DNA of 53,372 nucleotides from Paenibacillus phytorum (GTDB lineage: Bacteria > Bacillota > Bacilli > Paenibacillales > NBRC-103111), in NCBI RefSeq assembly GCF_013141715.1, contig NZ_WHOA01000235.1, positions 1 to 53,372 on the forward strand. The letters are read 5' to 3'. Below the pieces are notes generated by a model. It was given only the letters and a program-made list of their open reading frames with translations. It was not told the DNA's origin and ran no database searches. Of the stretch, positions 15,715-24,100 are shown piece by piece. How positions within the stretch are numbered: the first letter of the stretch is position 1; each line of letters opens with the position of its first letter. A program made the translations under genes and the position numbers.

Positions 15715-17192
15715 ACGTTGACACCAAGCATCACTACCGACTTAGCAGGCAGCTTGATGATAAGTTGATCATTTTCGATGCGGAAATTGTTAAATACGGA
15801 CGTCTTCACATTTTCCGGTTCCCCAAAAGTATTATGCGATTGTATCGTATCGGAGGTTAGTACCTGCCCCGCAACATCGCCGACCTTCCCACCGCGGATT
15901 GTACATTGCACTTCCAAAGCTTCAGCGTGATGCAGATTGCATAAAGAAATATGCAGACGATTATTCGCATCCACGGATGCAGACACACTAAGCTGATCTA
16001 TGCTCTGTCCATCCATTTCGTAAGACGGGCTTTCCACATCTGCGGCAACGAGGCTGGCACCCTGATGAACCTTATACATATCGAATACATGATAGGTTGG
16101 GGTCAGAATCATACTGGCGCCTTCCGTTAAAATGACCGATTGCAGTACATTAACAACCTGAGCGATATTTGCCATGCGTACACGATCGGAATGGTTGTGG
16201 AAAATGTTCAGATTAATTCCGGCAACAAGCGCATCGCGCATCGTATTTTGTTGATACAAGAAGCCGGGGTTGGTGCCGGGCTCGACGTTGTACCAGGTCC
16301 CCCATTCGTCCACGATGAGCGCAACTCTTTTGTCCGGATCGTAACGCGTCATAATCGTATCATGGCGCTCGATGAGCTCTTCCATGAAGAGTGTCTTCTT
16401 CAGTGTTTCAAACCACAATTTTTCGTCAAATTCGGTGGCCGAGCCTTTGTCACTCCAAGTACCGGTAGGGATCGTATAATAATGCAGACTCAAGCCATCC
16501 ATAAAGCGAGTTGCCTCACGCATCAGCACCTCAGTCCAGTTATAATCGTCGACATTGGGTCCGCCAGCGATTTTGAAAATTCGGTTATCGCCGTAATTCC
16601 GGACATAACAGGCATATTGCCGATACAGATCCGCATAATACTCAGGGCGCATGTTGCCGCCGCAGCCCCAGTTCTCATTGCCCACCCCGAAATAGGTTAT
16701 CTTCCACGGCTGCTCGCGTCCGTTTTCCTTCCGCCAGTTGGCCATAGGCGACTCTCCGTCGAACGTCATGTATTCAACCCATTCGGACATCTCAGCCACT
16801 GTCCCACTTCCGACATTACCGTTAATATAGGGCTCAGCACCGATGAGCTCGCATAAACGTAAAAATTCGTGAGTGCCGAAATGATTATTCTCAACGACAC
16901 CGCCCCAATGCGTATTAATCATCCGTTTCCGTTTTTCTTTCGGACCAACGCCATCTTTCCAGTGATATTCATCGGCAAAGCATCCGCCCGGCCAACGGAG
17001 CACGGGGATTTCAAGTTGCTTCAACGCTTCTAGAACGTCATTTCGCATCCCCTCTGTGTTTGCAATCGGCGAATCCTTTCCTACATAGATGCCTTCATAA
17101 ATACAGCGTCCCAAATGCTCGGAAAAGTGTCCGTAAATATTGCGGTCGATTGTACTTAAGCGTACGTCTGCATTAATAGTAAGTTTGGCCAT
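15711..17192 (-). CDS. abfA: Alpha-L-arabinofuranosidase, GH51
   Basis: The 493-residue intracellular retaining glycosidase removes terminal arabinofuranosyl groups from arabino- or arabinoxylo-oligosaccharides. The (beta/alpha)8 barrel carries the acid/base Glu173 in GVGNENWGCGG and the nucleophile Glu296 in LIVDEWGTWY, both in the usual GH51 setting, followed by a C-terminal beta domain. There is no signal peptide. It is divergent from an AraC regulator across 196 bases, which probably controls it. No arabinose uptake genes are adjacent. Confidence 0.95.
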   Translation of the reverse strand: MAKLTINADVRLSTIDRNIYGHFSEHLGRCIYEGIYVGKDSPIANTEGMRNDVLEALKQLEIPVLRWPGGCFADEYHWKDGVGPKEKRKRMINTHWGGVVENNHFGTHEFLRLCELIGAEPYINGNVGSGTVAEMSEWVEYMTFDGESPMANWRKENGREQPWKITYFGVGNENWGCGGNMRPEYYADLYRQYACYVRNYGDNRIFKIAGGPNVDDYNWTEVLMREATRFMDGLSLHYYTIPTGTWSDKGSATEFDEKLWFETLKKTLFMEELIERHDTIMTRYDPDKRVALIVDEWGTWYNVEPGTNPGFLYQQNTMRDALVAGINLNIFHNHSDRVRMANIAQVVNVLQSVILTEGASMILTPTYHVFDMYKVHQGASLVAADVESPSYEMDGQSIDQLSVSASVDANNRLHISLCNLHHAEALEVQCTIRGGKVGDVAGQVLTSDTIQSHNTFGEPENVKTSVFNNFRIENDQLIIKLPAKSVVMLGVNV

Positions 17193-17308
17193 GTATCTTG
17201 CTCCTTTGATTCACTATTTTCAGTATGCGGCAATCAACCCAAAGATCATATAAACATGCCTATTATGCTCTCTACTCTTCTCCACTTTGTCCATACTGTT
17301 TAATTAAA

Positions 17309-17337
17309 TTGTACGTACTTGTTAATTCAGATACAAT
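17309..17337 (+). promoter_or_regulatory. Predicted sigma-A promoter of the AraC-type gene
   Basis: TTGTAC (17309-17314) and TACAAT (17332-17337) are separated by 17 bases. A shifted alternative, TTGTTA with TATAGT also at 17 bases, overlaps it. The sequence gtacgtac between them is palindromic. Confidence 0.5.
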
Positions 17338-17388
17338 AAATTATAGTAGCCAAAAACTGACCTATCGTGCTTTTTAAGGAGATGCAGG

Positions 17389-18168
17389 ATGATTCATTTA
17401 ATTAGTTGCGGATATAATTTTATACATTGGGATGGGATCACTATTGACCGTCCGGTAGGAGCAGGGAATTATGCCTTTGTTTTTTTGAAAAGCAATTCAG
17501 AAGTTATTCTCGACGGCAAGCAATTCGTAGCCGAAAAAAATTCTTATATCTTGTTTCGCCCTACAACTCCCCAACTTTACAGGGAATTGGATAAACCATT
17601 TGTCAACGACTGGTTCCATTGTGACGGCAATGAAATTCAGGATTTCCTTATTCAGTTGGATTTCCCCCTTGACACGCCCGTCAAAGCAGCGGATCCGCTT
17701 TTAATTACAAGATGCATCATGGAATTGCATAGCATCAACCGCTTAGGCGGCCCGCTGCGCGATAAAATCATTGACTCGGATATAAGAACTCTTTTTATGA
17801 AACTTCGTAATCTGCTTGACAGACCCACTTTGCCCGATAAAACGAGCCGATATTTCAGCCAATTTACTGAGCTGCGCAACGAGCTCTACAGTTCACCTCA
17901 AACAAATAGGTCCGCAGAAAATCTTGCCTCATACATGAATTTAAGTAAATCTTATTTCCAGCATATCTATAAGGAGCTATTCGGGTGTTCTGTGGTTATA
18001 GACATCATCAACAGCAGGCTGGAATACGCCAAGTATCTTTTGGTTAACAGTTCGTTATCCATCGCCGCCATTTCCAAAATGTGCGGGTATGAAAATGATA
18101 CCCACTTTATGCGCCAATTTAAAAAATTCGTGGGCCTTACTCCTAGTCATTTCAGGTCCAAAAACTGA
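17389..18168 (+). CDS. AraC-family transcriptional regulator
   Basis: The 259-residue protein has an N-terminal cupin-like sensing half (residues 1-130) and a C-terminal double helix-turn-helix (about 160-258) ending in the AraC signature ISKMCGYENDTHFMRQFKKF..TPSHFR. An AAGGAG ribosome site lies 7 bases before the ATG. Its divergent arrangement suggests it controls abfA in response to an arabinose-containing sugar. Confidence 0.9.
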   Translation: MIHLISCGYNFIHWDGITIDRPVGAGNYAFVFLKSNSEVILDGKQFVAEKNSYILFRPTTPQLYRELDKPFVNDWFHCDGNEIQDFLIQLDFPLDTPVKAADPLLITRCIMELHSINRLGGPLRDKIIDSDIRTLFMKLRNLLDRPTLPDKTSRYFSQFTELRNELYSSPQTNRSAENLASYMNLSKSYFQHIYKELFGCSVVIDIINSRLEYAKYLLVNSSLSIAAISKMCGYENDTHFMRQFKKFVGLTPSHFRSKN

Positions 18169-18175
18169 ATAACAA

Positions 18176-18230
18176 AAAACCGCTAAACCCAGCACGAAAT
18201 CAATTTCATGTCGAGGTTGCGGTTAAAAAA
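18176..18230 (+). terminator. Terminator after the AraC-type gene
   Basis: Outer arms aaccgc and gcggtt with flanking A and T-like runs enclose a partly paired interior (gaaatcaatttc). Its position 10 bases after the stop supports the call, though the stem is short. Confidence 0.45.
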
Positions 18231-18246
18231 CCATGGATGTTGTTTC

Positions 18247-18756
18247 TTAATCAGTTCTGCCTATCATTGAGAGGGCTCTGTAACTAGGAGAGGAGAGCTC
18301 ATTTTGTATTTTCTTAAAATGAATTTGTAAAGAGCCAAAAAATACTCTTCCCTGATTGTAGTGAAGCTCACATTTATACCCATACGATCGGGATGCGGTT
18401 TGCAGCGCTTTATAGCCTGGTAACGCTGTGACCAAAGTGGTAATCCGTTTAATAATATGGTTAGGCACTTTCGTAAACATCGTCGCGTGTATCCCATCGG
18501 CAACCGATACAAAGCTAGGAAATGTACGCTTGTCGAAATGCGAAAGTGTAACAAAATCGGCGACGATTGCCAGCATATCTTTGTTCAAACGGTTTAAATT
18601 TATGGTGATATCCTTGTAAAAGTAAATACCAAAACCGATTTTGTTCGTTACTGGGTTCAAACATTTTTTCAACTTCAACAACGTAGCTGCCGTATAAGTC
18701 TCAAGTTGCTCCATAAACGAATGCCAATGAATTAGCGATCTCAAACTTTTTTTCAT
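18247..18756 (-). CDS. Hypothetical protein, 169 aa
   Basis: Not recognised. The soluble protein contains KIGFGIYFYKDITINLN and DGIHATMFTKVP stretches and no signal peptide. ATG 18756 is chosen over the more upstream ATG 18783 because AAGGAG lies exactly 6 bases before it. The gene stands alone between the AraC gene and the phospholipase D-like gene. Confidence 0.65.
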   Translation of the reverse strand: MKKSLRSLIHWHSFMEQLETYTAATLLKLKKCLNPVTNKIGFGIYFYKDITINLNRLNKDMLAIVADFVTLSHFDKRTFPSFVSVADGIHATMFTKVPNHIIKRITTLVTALPGYKALQTASRSYGYKCELHYNQGRVFFGSLQIHFKKIQNELSSPSYRALSMIGRTD

Positions 18757-18902
18757 CAAATTCTCCTTCATTTCTATATACATACGTATTTTAGGTGTTT
18801 ATTTTATTTGACTCTAGAACAAGACGGATTGTTCACAAAAAACTTTGGTAAATGTAGGAAGTGACCTTTAGGGCAGTCTTTTTTCATAAAATGAGCAAAC
18901 AA

Positions 18903-18928
18903 AAAGAAACCCATCGGAGGGTCTCTTT
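18903..18928 (-). terminator. Terminator of the phospholipase D-like gene
   Basis: Arms aaagaaaccc and gggtctcttt have one mismatch and a short loop, and are followed by a T-rich stretch on the minus strand. Confidence 0.6.
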
Positions 18929-18968
18929 GTAAAATAAATATAATAATGCTTGCTAATAACTCATGCTG

Positions 18969-20363
18969 CTATTGGCCGTAAGTTGTCGGGTCAAGGGCGA
19001 ATGCAAGACTTTTCCAGTCGAAATCGCCTCGCGTTCCTCTAATTTGGTTTTCATGAGCAATGTTCCGGTAAAGTTGAAGCGCCTCGCGGTCGTTTAATTG
19101 TAAGGTGTCTTGACCCAGGTGTTCGGAAAATAGTTGACGGCGCAGTGATTGCACCACTTTTGGGTCCCAAAACGCAGCGTTCATCTCCGTATGACCAAAG
19201 AGTGAATTCCAGTGAAGGTTGCAGGAACCAATTGTCGCCCACGCGTCGTCAATCAGCATTATTTTAGCATGTACATAAATATTGCTGCGCTCTCTCTGTC
19301 CATTCAGCCCAGCTATACCGACAAGTGCGAAATTCTCGTATCGGCCAAGTGCTTCTAAATGATCGAAGAAGCTTTTGCTATCCGGATGTTGACGGAATGC
19401 CCGTACGTATGACTCAGGCTCAGCTGGAACGAGGAGTACGACATCCACGCCACGCTTCAGAGCCTCCTCCAATCTGGCAGAGATCTCCGGAACCGGGAGA
19501 GCCTGATTTTCGATGTAGATTGTGCAACGAGCGGCATCTATTGCTCGTTTGTACTGCTCGAAAATGGATCGCTCGCCTGTACCAATATCGAAGGAAGAAC
19601 CTCCGGGAGTTGGATAACTATTACTGTACCGGCTCTCATACACGTTCCTTTGAATCTGCACCTGGCTGTCTCCTCGAGGAACGGATACGCGTGTAGGGAA
19701 AGTCAACTCGTCATCGCCATTGTGGCCCCACACTCCATCTTCCTTCATTCTCTCGCTGGCCTCGTTCCATCTTTGTACGAAATTGTGGTGCACGTCGGTC
19801 GCCGACGGTCCGATCACTTCGACAAATATGTCGTGGCGTTGTCCCTCGCCCATGTGCCCTGGTTCAAAGGCCTTGAACGTCGGATTAATTCCACCGATAA
19901 ATGTCGTCTCGGACGAATGTCCTGCATCTATCAGCCAACACTTTTGGTGTTGGCAAAAGTAACCATGTGCACGGTCCCAGCGGGTACGGAAAAGCGAACC
20001 ACGTGCAGCGAGCATTTCACTGTCAGCGTAAGATCCTGGGAAGGCTTGGCCGTAACCACTACTCTCCGAATTTGGGCGCCAGAAAATGATGCGTACATCC
20101 AGTCCACGAGCAACCGCACGGTCCAGCACATCAAACAGGGTACCACGATCGTCCGGCATCTGGAAATACGGATCCACAAAAGTAAACGTGATCCAGACAC
20201 TGATCTGTGCTGTTTCGATAGCCTCACAAATACGCCGAAAGGTGGGGGCACTATCCACAAGCGGACGAACAATATTTCCTTGCCGTACGGGATAAGAACA
20301 GGATTCGAGAAATGGTATATGTGACTCGGAACCGGAGACGGTTGAGACTTCGATTTTGGTCAT
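18969..20363 (-). CDS. Phospholipase D-superfamily protein with two HKD motifs
   Basis: The 464-residue protein has two complete HxK(x4)D motifs: His139/Lys141/Asp146 (QHQKCWLID) and His364/Lys366/Asp371 (VHAKIMLIDD). These form one composite active site for phosphatidyl or phosphodiester transfer through a phosphohistidine. No signal peptide or N-terminal membrane helices are present, unlike bacterial cardiolipin synthase. The layout (GQRHDIFVEVIGPS, VHHNFVQRWN, IYIENQ) is closer to secreted or eukaryote-like phospholipases D. The neighbours give no hint of a pathway, and acquisition by transfer is possible. Confidence 0.8.
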   Translation of the reverse strand: MTKIEVSTVSGSESHIPFLESCSYPVRQGNIVRPLVDSAPTFRRICEAIETAQISVWITFTFVDPYFQMPDDRGTLFDVLDRAVARGLDVRIIFWRPNSESSGYGQAFPGSYADSEMLAARGSLFRTRWDRAHGYFCQHQKCWLIDAGHSSETTFIGGINPTFKAFEPGHMGEGQRHDIFVEVIGPSATDVHHNFVQRWNEASERMKEDGVWGHNGDDELTFPTRVSVPRGDSQVQIQRNVYESRYSNSYPTPGGSSFDIGTGERSIFEQYKRAIDAARCTIYIENQALPVPEISARLEEALKRGVDVVLLVPAEPESYVRAFRQHPDSKSFFDHLEALGRYENFALVGIAGLNGQRERSNIYVHAKIMLIDDAWATIGSCNLHWNSLFGHTEMNAAFWDPKVVQSLRRQLFSEHLGQDTLQLNDREALQLYRNIAHENQIRGTRGDFDWKSLAFALDPTTYGQ

Positions 20364-20410
20364 AGTTGCCCCTTCTAATTACTTTACTAGCGTGCTGTAT
20401 CCACTAATGC

Positions 20411-20740
20411 TCATGCAATTGGCGTACCGTTTTTAACAGGTTCATCTGGTTTTAAGAGAACCACATCACCTTCTGTTGGAACACCGCCGATTACCAACAC
20501 CTCAGATTTAAAACCTGCGATGCGTCTAACAGGAAAATTCATTACGGCGATTACTTGACGTCCAATAAGTTGTTCGGATTCATATCTTTGTGTAATCTGA
20601 GCAGAGGAACGTTTAATACCAATCTCACCAAAATCGATTTCTAATTTTATTGCAGGTTTTCGTGCTTCGGGAAAAGGCTCTGCTTTAATTACAGTACCGA
20701 CACGGATATCTAATTTCATAAAATCCTCAATTGTAACCAC
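20411..20740 (-). CDS. csaA: CsaA, export-related chaperone with tRNA-binding-like OB fold
   Basis: The 109-residue protein is a single EMAP/tRNA-bind OB-fold domain (DFMKLDIRVGTVIKAEPFPEA..KLEIDFG and NFPVRRIAGFKSEVLVIG), as in B. subtilis CsaA (110 aa), a chaperone that interacts with SecA and preproteins. GTG 20740 is preferred over ATG 20755: GGAGG lies 8 bases before the GTG, the ATG has no ribosome site, and the resulting length fits the family. Confidence 0.9.
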   Translation of the reverse strand: MVTIEDFMKLDIRVGTVIKAEPFPEARKPAIKLEIDFGEIGIKRSSAQITQRYESEQLIGRQVIAVMNFPVRRIAGFKSEVLVIGGVPTEGDVVLLKPDEPVKNGTPIA

Positions 20741-20840
20741 GATTGTTTCCTCCATTTATTACAGTTACGGTAATTTTACGATACTACTTTTAATAATTAA
20801 AGGTTATAAATTTATTAAACAATCCTCTCCGTTGCTTAAA

Positions 20841-21434
20841 TTAAATCTTTATATATGTGTTCAGTAGAACCCGAAGTTGTTGCATAACAAACCCTACATG
20901 TTTACTGTCTCTGCTCAATCTGCTTGCCATCACACTGCCTTCGAGTGAAGAAACGATAAATGATGATAGTGAATCAACATCTACATCTGATCGGAATTCT
21001 TCAACTGCTATCCCATGTTTTAAAATACCTTGGACGAGGCTTAACATCTCCTCATACGCGGCTAATGCTCTATCACGCAGGATTGGAAAGGTATCATCGC
21101 TTTCAACTGCTGTATTAAGCAAAGGACACCCGCCTTTTATTGGGGGATTGTTCACTGGATCAATATGCACATTACATACAGCCATTATTTTGTCTATCGC
21201 TGTATCCGCATTATTAATAGCTGATGATAATTGTTCCATCAAAACCTGCCCTGCATATTCAAACGCTTCCACCGCGATTTCATCCTTGTTAGAGAATCTT
21301 CGATAAATCCCTCCTTTTGTTAATCCTGTAGCCTCTATAATGTCTTGTATCGATGACCCGGCATACCCCTTTTGATTAAATAATTCAGCGGATTTAATAA
21401 TGATGTGTTGTCGTGTATTTTCATCTTTACGCAT
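20841..21434 (-). CDS. TetR-family transcriptional repressor
   Basis: The 197-residue protein has an N-terminal helix-turn-helix (HIIIKSAELFNQKGYAGSSIQDIIEATGLTKGGIYRRF) and a C-terminal ligand domain with IKGGCPLLNTAVE, typical of the YxaF/AcrR-like group. The ATG at 21434 follows GGGGGA by 6 bases; a longer frame reaching 21641 would run across the operator and is not real. It is divergent from a metallo-hydrolase gene, with a large palindrome between them that is its probable operator. Confidence 0.9.
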   Translation of the reverse strand: MRKDENTRQHIIIKSAELFNQKGYAGSSIQDIIEATGLTKGGIYRRFSNKDEIAVEAFEYAGQVLMEQLSSAINNADTAIDKIMAVCNVHIDPVNNPPIKGGCPLLNTAVESDDTFPILRDRALAAYEEMLSLVQGILKHGIAVEEFRSDVDVDSLSSFIVSSLEGSVMASRLSRDSKHVGFVMQQLRVLLNTYIKI

Positions 21435-21488
21435 TTTCAGTCCCCCATACATCCCAAATACCATTTGAAATACATTGTAACATTTCTC

Positions 21489-21517
21489 TTGTATTGAACT
21501 AAACATTAGAGTATCAT
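21489..21517 (+). promoter_or_regulatory. Predicted sigma-A promoter of the metallo-hydrolase gene
   Basis: TTGTAT (21489-21494) and TATCAT (21512-21517) lie 17 bases apart. The -10 box touches the left end of the palindrome at 21518, so a bound repressor would cover the transcription start. Confidence 0.55.
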
Positions 21518-21548
21518 AAAACCGAACCGAACGGTTCGGTTCGGTTTT
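21518..21548. promoter_or_regulatory. 31-bp perfect palindrome, probable TetR-family operator
   Basis: The arms aaaaccgaaccgaac (21518-21532) and its exact complement (21534-21548) flank a single central base. Each arm contains two ccgaa units 5 bases apart, so the site could hold two dimers. It lies between the divergent tetR-like gene and the metallo-hydrolase gene, 34 bases before the latter's start. Confidence 0.8.
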
Positions 21549-21581
21549 TTCATATAAGCCACCAGAGAGGACAATGAAACT

Positions 21582-22307
21582 ATGAACACTGTAAAAATCG
21601 TCCGCATTCCAATCCTCCCCATGCACATGGTAAATTCCCACTTACTTGTAGGCCCTGACGGATGCATTCTTGTCGATGCGGGACTACCCGGGTCTGAGAA
21701 TAAAATTAAAAAGGCCTTAGCTAAGGAAAGACTTACATTCAAAGACATCAAACTCATTGTGGTGACCCATGCGCATGTAGATCATGCCGGAAGTGCAGCA
21801 ATAATTCGTGAACTATCAGGAGCACCGATATTGGCTCACGAGGGGGATGCTAAACATTTTAACAGGGAGACGCCAATGACTTTTTGCCCAACCGGTTGGT
21901 TTGGCCGTTTATTTATCAAGACACCACTTATGCTCGAGCCGTATATCGGTTTTGAACCGGATGTTTTACTTACAAAACATGATGTTATCAACTTGGAGCG
22001 ATACGGAATTCCGGGGGTGGTTAAACACACGCCTGGGCACACTGCTGGCTCAGTCTCCATAGAACTTGCTTCTAATGAAGCTTTGGTCGGTGACCTTGTC
22101 GCCTCAGGAATTTTGTTAGGCGGTATCGTAAGAACCAGTCATGCCATACGTCCACCATTCGAAGATGACCCGCACAGAGTAGCCCGTGAATTGACCCGTC
22201 TGCTTGATTCGGGAGTCGAAAAATTCTACATGGGACATGGCGGTCCATTAAAGGCTTCCGAGATCCATCGTCACGCCCAGACTCTCATGATGCTGCCAAA
22301 AAAATAA
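21582..22307 (+). CDS. Metallo-beta-lactamase-fold hydrolase
   Basis: The 241-residue protein has the binuclear zinc signature THAHVDHAG (H-x-H-x-D-H), further ligand histidines in KHTPGHTAG and a C-terminal MGHGGP, plus Asp in LVGDLVASG. This is the glyoxalase II/YtnP-like family of MBL hydrolases, whose members hydrolyse thioesters, lactones or similar bonds. The 31-bp operator and promoter immediately upstream suggest induction by a ligand of the divergent TetR protein, perhaps the substrate itself. Confidence 0.85.
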   Translation: MNTVKIVRIPILPMHMVNSHLLVGPDGCILVDAGLPGSENKIKKALAKERLTFKDIKLIVVTHAHVDHAGSAAIIRELSGAPILAHEGDAKHFNRETPMTFCPTGWFGRLFIKTPLMLEPYIGFEPDVLLTKHDVINLERYGIPGVVKHTPGHTAGSVSIELASNEALVGDLVASGILLGGIVRTSHAIRPPFEDDPHRVARELTRLLDSGVEKFYMGHGGPLKASEIHRHAQTLMMLPKK

Positions 22308-22342
22308 AATGTCGACGTCACGCTATCTCTTTGGTGAGCAAA

Positions 22343-22371
22343 GGCTGCCATAGGATCATCCTTCGGCAGCC
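22343..22371 (+). terminator. Probable terminator after the metallo-hydrolase gene
   Basis: Arms ggctgcc and ggcagcc with a partly paired loop lie 36 bases after the stop. The following T-run is weak. Confidence 0.4.
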
Positions 22372-22413
22372 TCGTTATAAATATTCAACTCTTATTATCC
22401 TTCAAGCACCACA

Positions 22414-22650
22414 CTACATATCATTTAAATTAAAATCCTTTCCTTTTGTTATTTTTAAATTGCCTTGATCATCCGTTCTTCTTGTAATGTATTCTCCGGT
22501 CAATAAGTTATAATCGTCCTCATCTGCATTCTCTTTACTTCCTCCATATTCACTAACGACGACTGATCCCCTATCTATGGTTAGGCTCTCAAAAGGATCT
22601 CCCCAAACTCCACCTTCATCAGCCTTCAAGACTACTTTATCAGTAATTAT
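22414..22650 (-). pseudogene. Fragment of a conserved Paenibacillus-type hypothetical gene with internal deletion
   Basis: The minus strand encodes VVLKADEGGVWGDPFESL and RGSVVVSEYGGS, then directly ENADEDDYNLLTGEYITRR. In full-length relatives that I recall, the YGGS segment is followed by about 30 residues of NWRW…FRYQNNDWYLIG before the DYNLLTGDY piece. Here those residues and the N-terminal half are missing while the frame is kept. The open frame continues to 22788 but that part overlaps the next gene's promoter and is not protein-like. Confidence 0.5.
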
Positions 22651-22699
22651 AGAGATGGGTATCATTTCAATATAAATGACAAAAATCATAAATTGATAC

Positions 22700-22728
22700 T
22701 TGATTTTTGTTTTAACGGGAGTTATACT
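22700..22728 (+). promoter_or_regulatory. Predicted sigma-A promoter of the DUF2798 gene
   Basis: TTGATT (22700-22705) and TATACT (22723-22728) are separated by exactly 17 bases, about 50 bases before the start codon. Confidence 0.65.
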
Positions 22729-22777
22729 AAGTTCATAATCAAGAAAAAATAAATTATACATCAAAGGAGTTTTTAAT

Positions 22778-23227
22778 ATGAGAATCAATCCTAAATATCG
22801 TCAACTGACTTTTGTATCCATTATGTCAATGATTTTGACTTTTATCATGTCGGGAATTATGACATATGTACTTGCAGGTGGCTTTATTCCGCATTTTGTT
22901 AGTGCATGGATGAAAGATTGGGGTGTCGCTTTTGTGATCGCTTTCGGACTAAACCTTTTCTTACCTGCTAAAATCCGTAAATTTGCAAATAGATTTAAAA
23001 AAGCTCAAGTTGTCTATATTTTTGTAATATCGCTCATTATGACATTCATCCTCTCCTTTGCTTTAACTGCTTTTGCCATGAATGGTATTGTTCCACATTT
23101 TGTAAGTTATTGGACGGGCGCATGGCGCATAGCTTTCATCATTGTTTTCGTATTAAACTTCTTTTTACCACAGTTCGTTGGCAAACTTGTCAGTAAATTA
23201 GTGGTTCAACAACCAGCATTACATTAA
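22778..23227 (+). CDS. DUF2798-type membrane protein with duplicated domain
   Basis: The 149-residue protein contains two copies of the same unit: two hydrophobic helices with PHFVSAWMKDWGVAFVIAFGLN in the first (about residues 15-60) and PHFVSYWTGAWRIAFIIVFVLN in the second (about 85-130). This tandem P..W..AF..N..LP pattern is that of DUF2798 proteins, whose function is unknown. Ribosome site AAAGGAG lies before the ATG; a strong terminator follows. Confidence 0.8.
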   Translation: MRINPKYRQLTFVSIMSMILTFIMSGIMTYVLAGGFIPHFVSAWMKDWGVAFVIAFGLNLFLPAKIRKFANRFKKAQVVYIFVISLIMTFILSFALTAFAMNGIVPHFVSYWTGAWRIAFIIVFVLNFFLPQFVGKLVSKLVVQQPALH

Positions 23228-23248
23228 AGAAGTGGAACAGCGCGAATC

Positions 23249-23302
23249 AAAAAAACACAATGGATCAGGAATTTTATTCTCCTGGTTCATTGTGCTTTTT
23301 TT
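23249..23302 (+). terminator. Strong terminator after the DUF2798 gene
   Basis: A stem of about 20 bp (aaaacacaatggatcagga paired with tcctggttcattgtgcttt, a few mismatches) is followed by seven T residues. Confidence 0.85.
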
Positions 23303-23347
23303 GTATCGGGCTAAGACCGGAAAGCAATAGCTGAAACGCCCCAATAA

Positions 23348-23656
23348 TTAGCCTTCCAGCACATCCGCCCCCAATTCGCTCGCAACCTCAATCATCTTGG
23401 GGATGACGGCTTCATTGGTGCCGGATACGTAAATATCTCCCTGATAATGCCGGAATGGGATCTTTATATCGCCATAGCTCCACATGAAAAAATCTCCCTC
23501 AATAGACATGCTAGTAGAGCCTGTTACCGTAAACACGGATGTATAGGAAAAATCAGGTTTGGACGTAAAATACAGTTTGCACTCTTCCAAAGATATTGTT
23601 TTCGCCGAATTGTTCTTTTCCTGAAATTCTCTTGTAATTCGATAGCGTTGACTCAT
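23348..23656 (-). CDS. Hypothetical protein, 102 aa
   Basis: Not recognised. It is a small soluble protein, probably mostly beta (YTSVFTVTGSTSMSIEGDFFMWSYGDIKIP). GGGGGT lies 6 bases before the ATG. It stands alone between the DUF2798 terminator and the next minus-strand unit. Confidence 0.65.
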   Translation of the reverse strand: MSQRYRITREFQEKNNSAKTISLEECKLYFTSKPDFSYTSVFTVTGSTSMSIEGDFFMWSYGDIKIPFRHYQGDIYVSGTNEAVIPKMIEVASELGADVLEG

Positions 23657-23735
23657 TAAAATACCCCCATGATCATTTCAACTTTTCTTCAGTTTAACAG
23701 AAGCAGCCGGCTTGCTGCCCTATGAATATAAAAAT

Positions 23736-23762
23736 AACCCACGTTTAAAAAACATGGGGGTT
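23736..23762 (-). terminator. Terminator of the HesB-like gene
   Basis: Read on the minus strand, aaccccca(tg) and cgtgggtt form an 8-bp stem followed by atttttata. Confidence 0.65.
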
Positions 23763-23800
23763 CTCAACAATCTGAGATTTTTACTTAAGCTAGCATGCAC

Positions 23801-24100
23801 TTATTTTTCAAGAAATCCTGTTGAAGGGTTCGTTATGAAAAAACCATCTTCAGGTACATGAAAATATTGAATCCAAACCCCATCTAAAAGGTTTTCTCTT
23901 TTATCTAGTAAAATCTTAATGTCTTTGTCTGTTTCTACGATTTCATCATGTTCAGTAGGTGTATCAAGCTTCACATCATAATGCGCGTGCTCTCCATGAT
24001 TCAGCGTAATAAATACACGAATCATCTTCCCTTCAGCTTCTTCACTACTCAACATATTTTTTAAGACTTTAGCTGCATTTCGATTAATTTTACATTTCAT
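23801..24100 (-). CDS. HesB/IscA-like protein lacking the cluster cysteines
   Basis: The 99-residue protein follows the HesB/IscA fold pattern: an N-terminal helix (NRNAAKVLKNMLSS), strands with IRVFI and HYDVKLDTP, and a C-terminal DGVWIQYF..GFFITNP. The C…CGC residues that bind iron-sulfur clusters in A-type carriers are absent; the only cysteine is residue 3. Similar cysteine-less HesB-like proteins are annotated in Bacillales, so it is probably functional but not a cluster carrier. Confidence 0.6.
   Translation of the reverse strand: MKCKINRNAAKVLKNMLSSEEAEGKMIRVFITLNHGEHAHYDVKLDTPTEHDEIVETDKDIKILLDKRENLLDGVWIQYFHVPEDGFFITNPSTGFLEK

Noticed and set aside
16140..16856. 238-codon plus-strand frame inside abfA
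   Set aside because: Antisense to conserved GH51 catalytic sequence; no ribosome site or family pattern.
20841..21641. 266-residue version of the TetR protein
   Set aside because: The extra 69 N-terminal residues would be encoded by the operator palindrome and the start of the divergent gene; the ATG at 21434 has its own ribosome site and begins a normal TetR domain.
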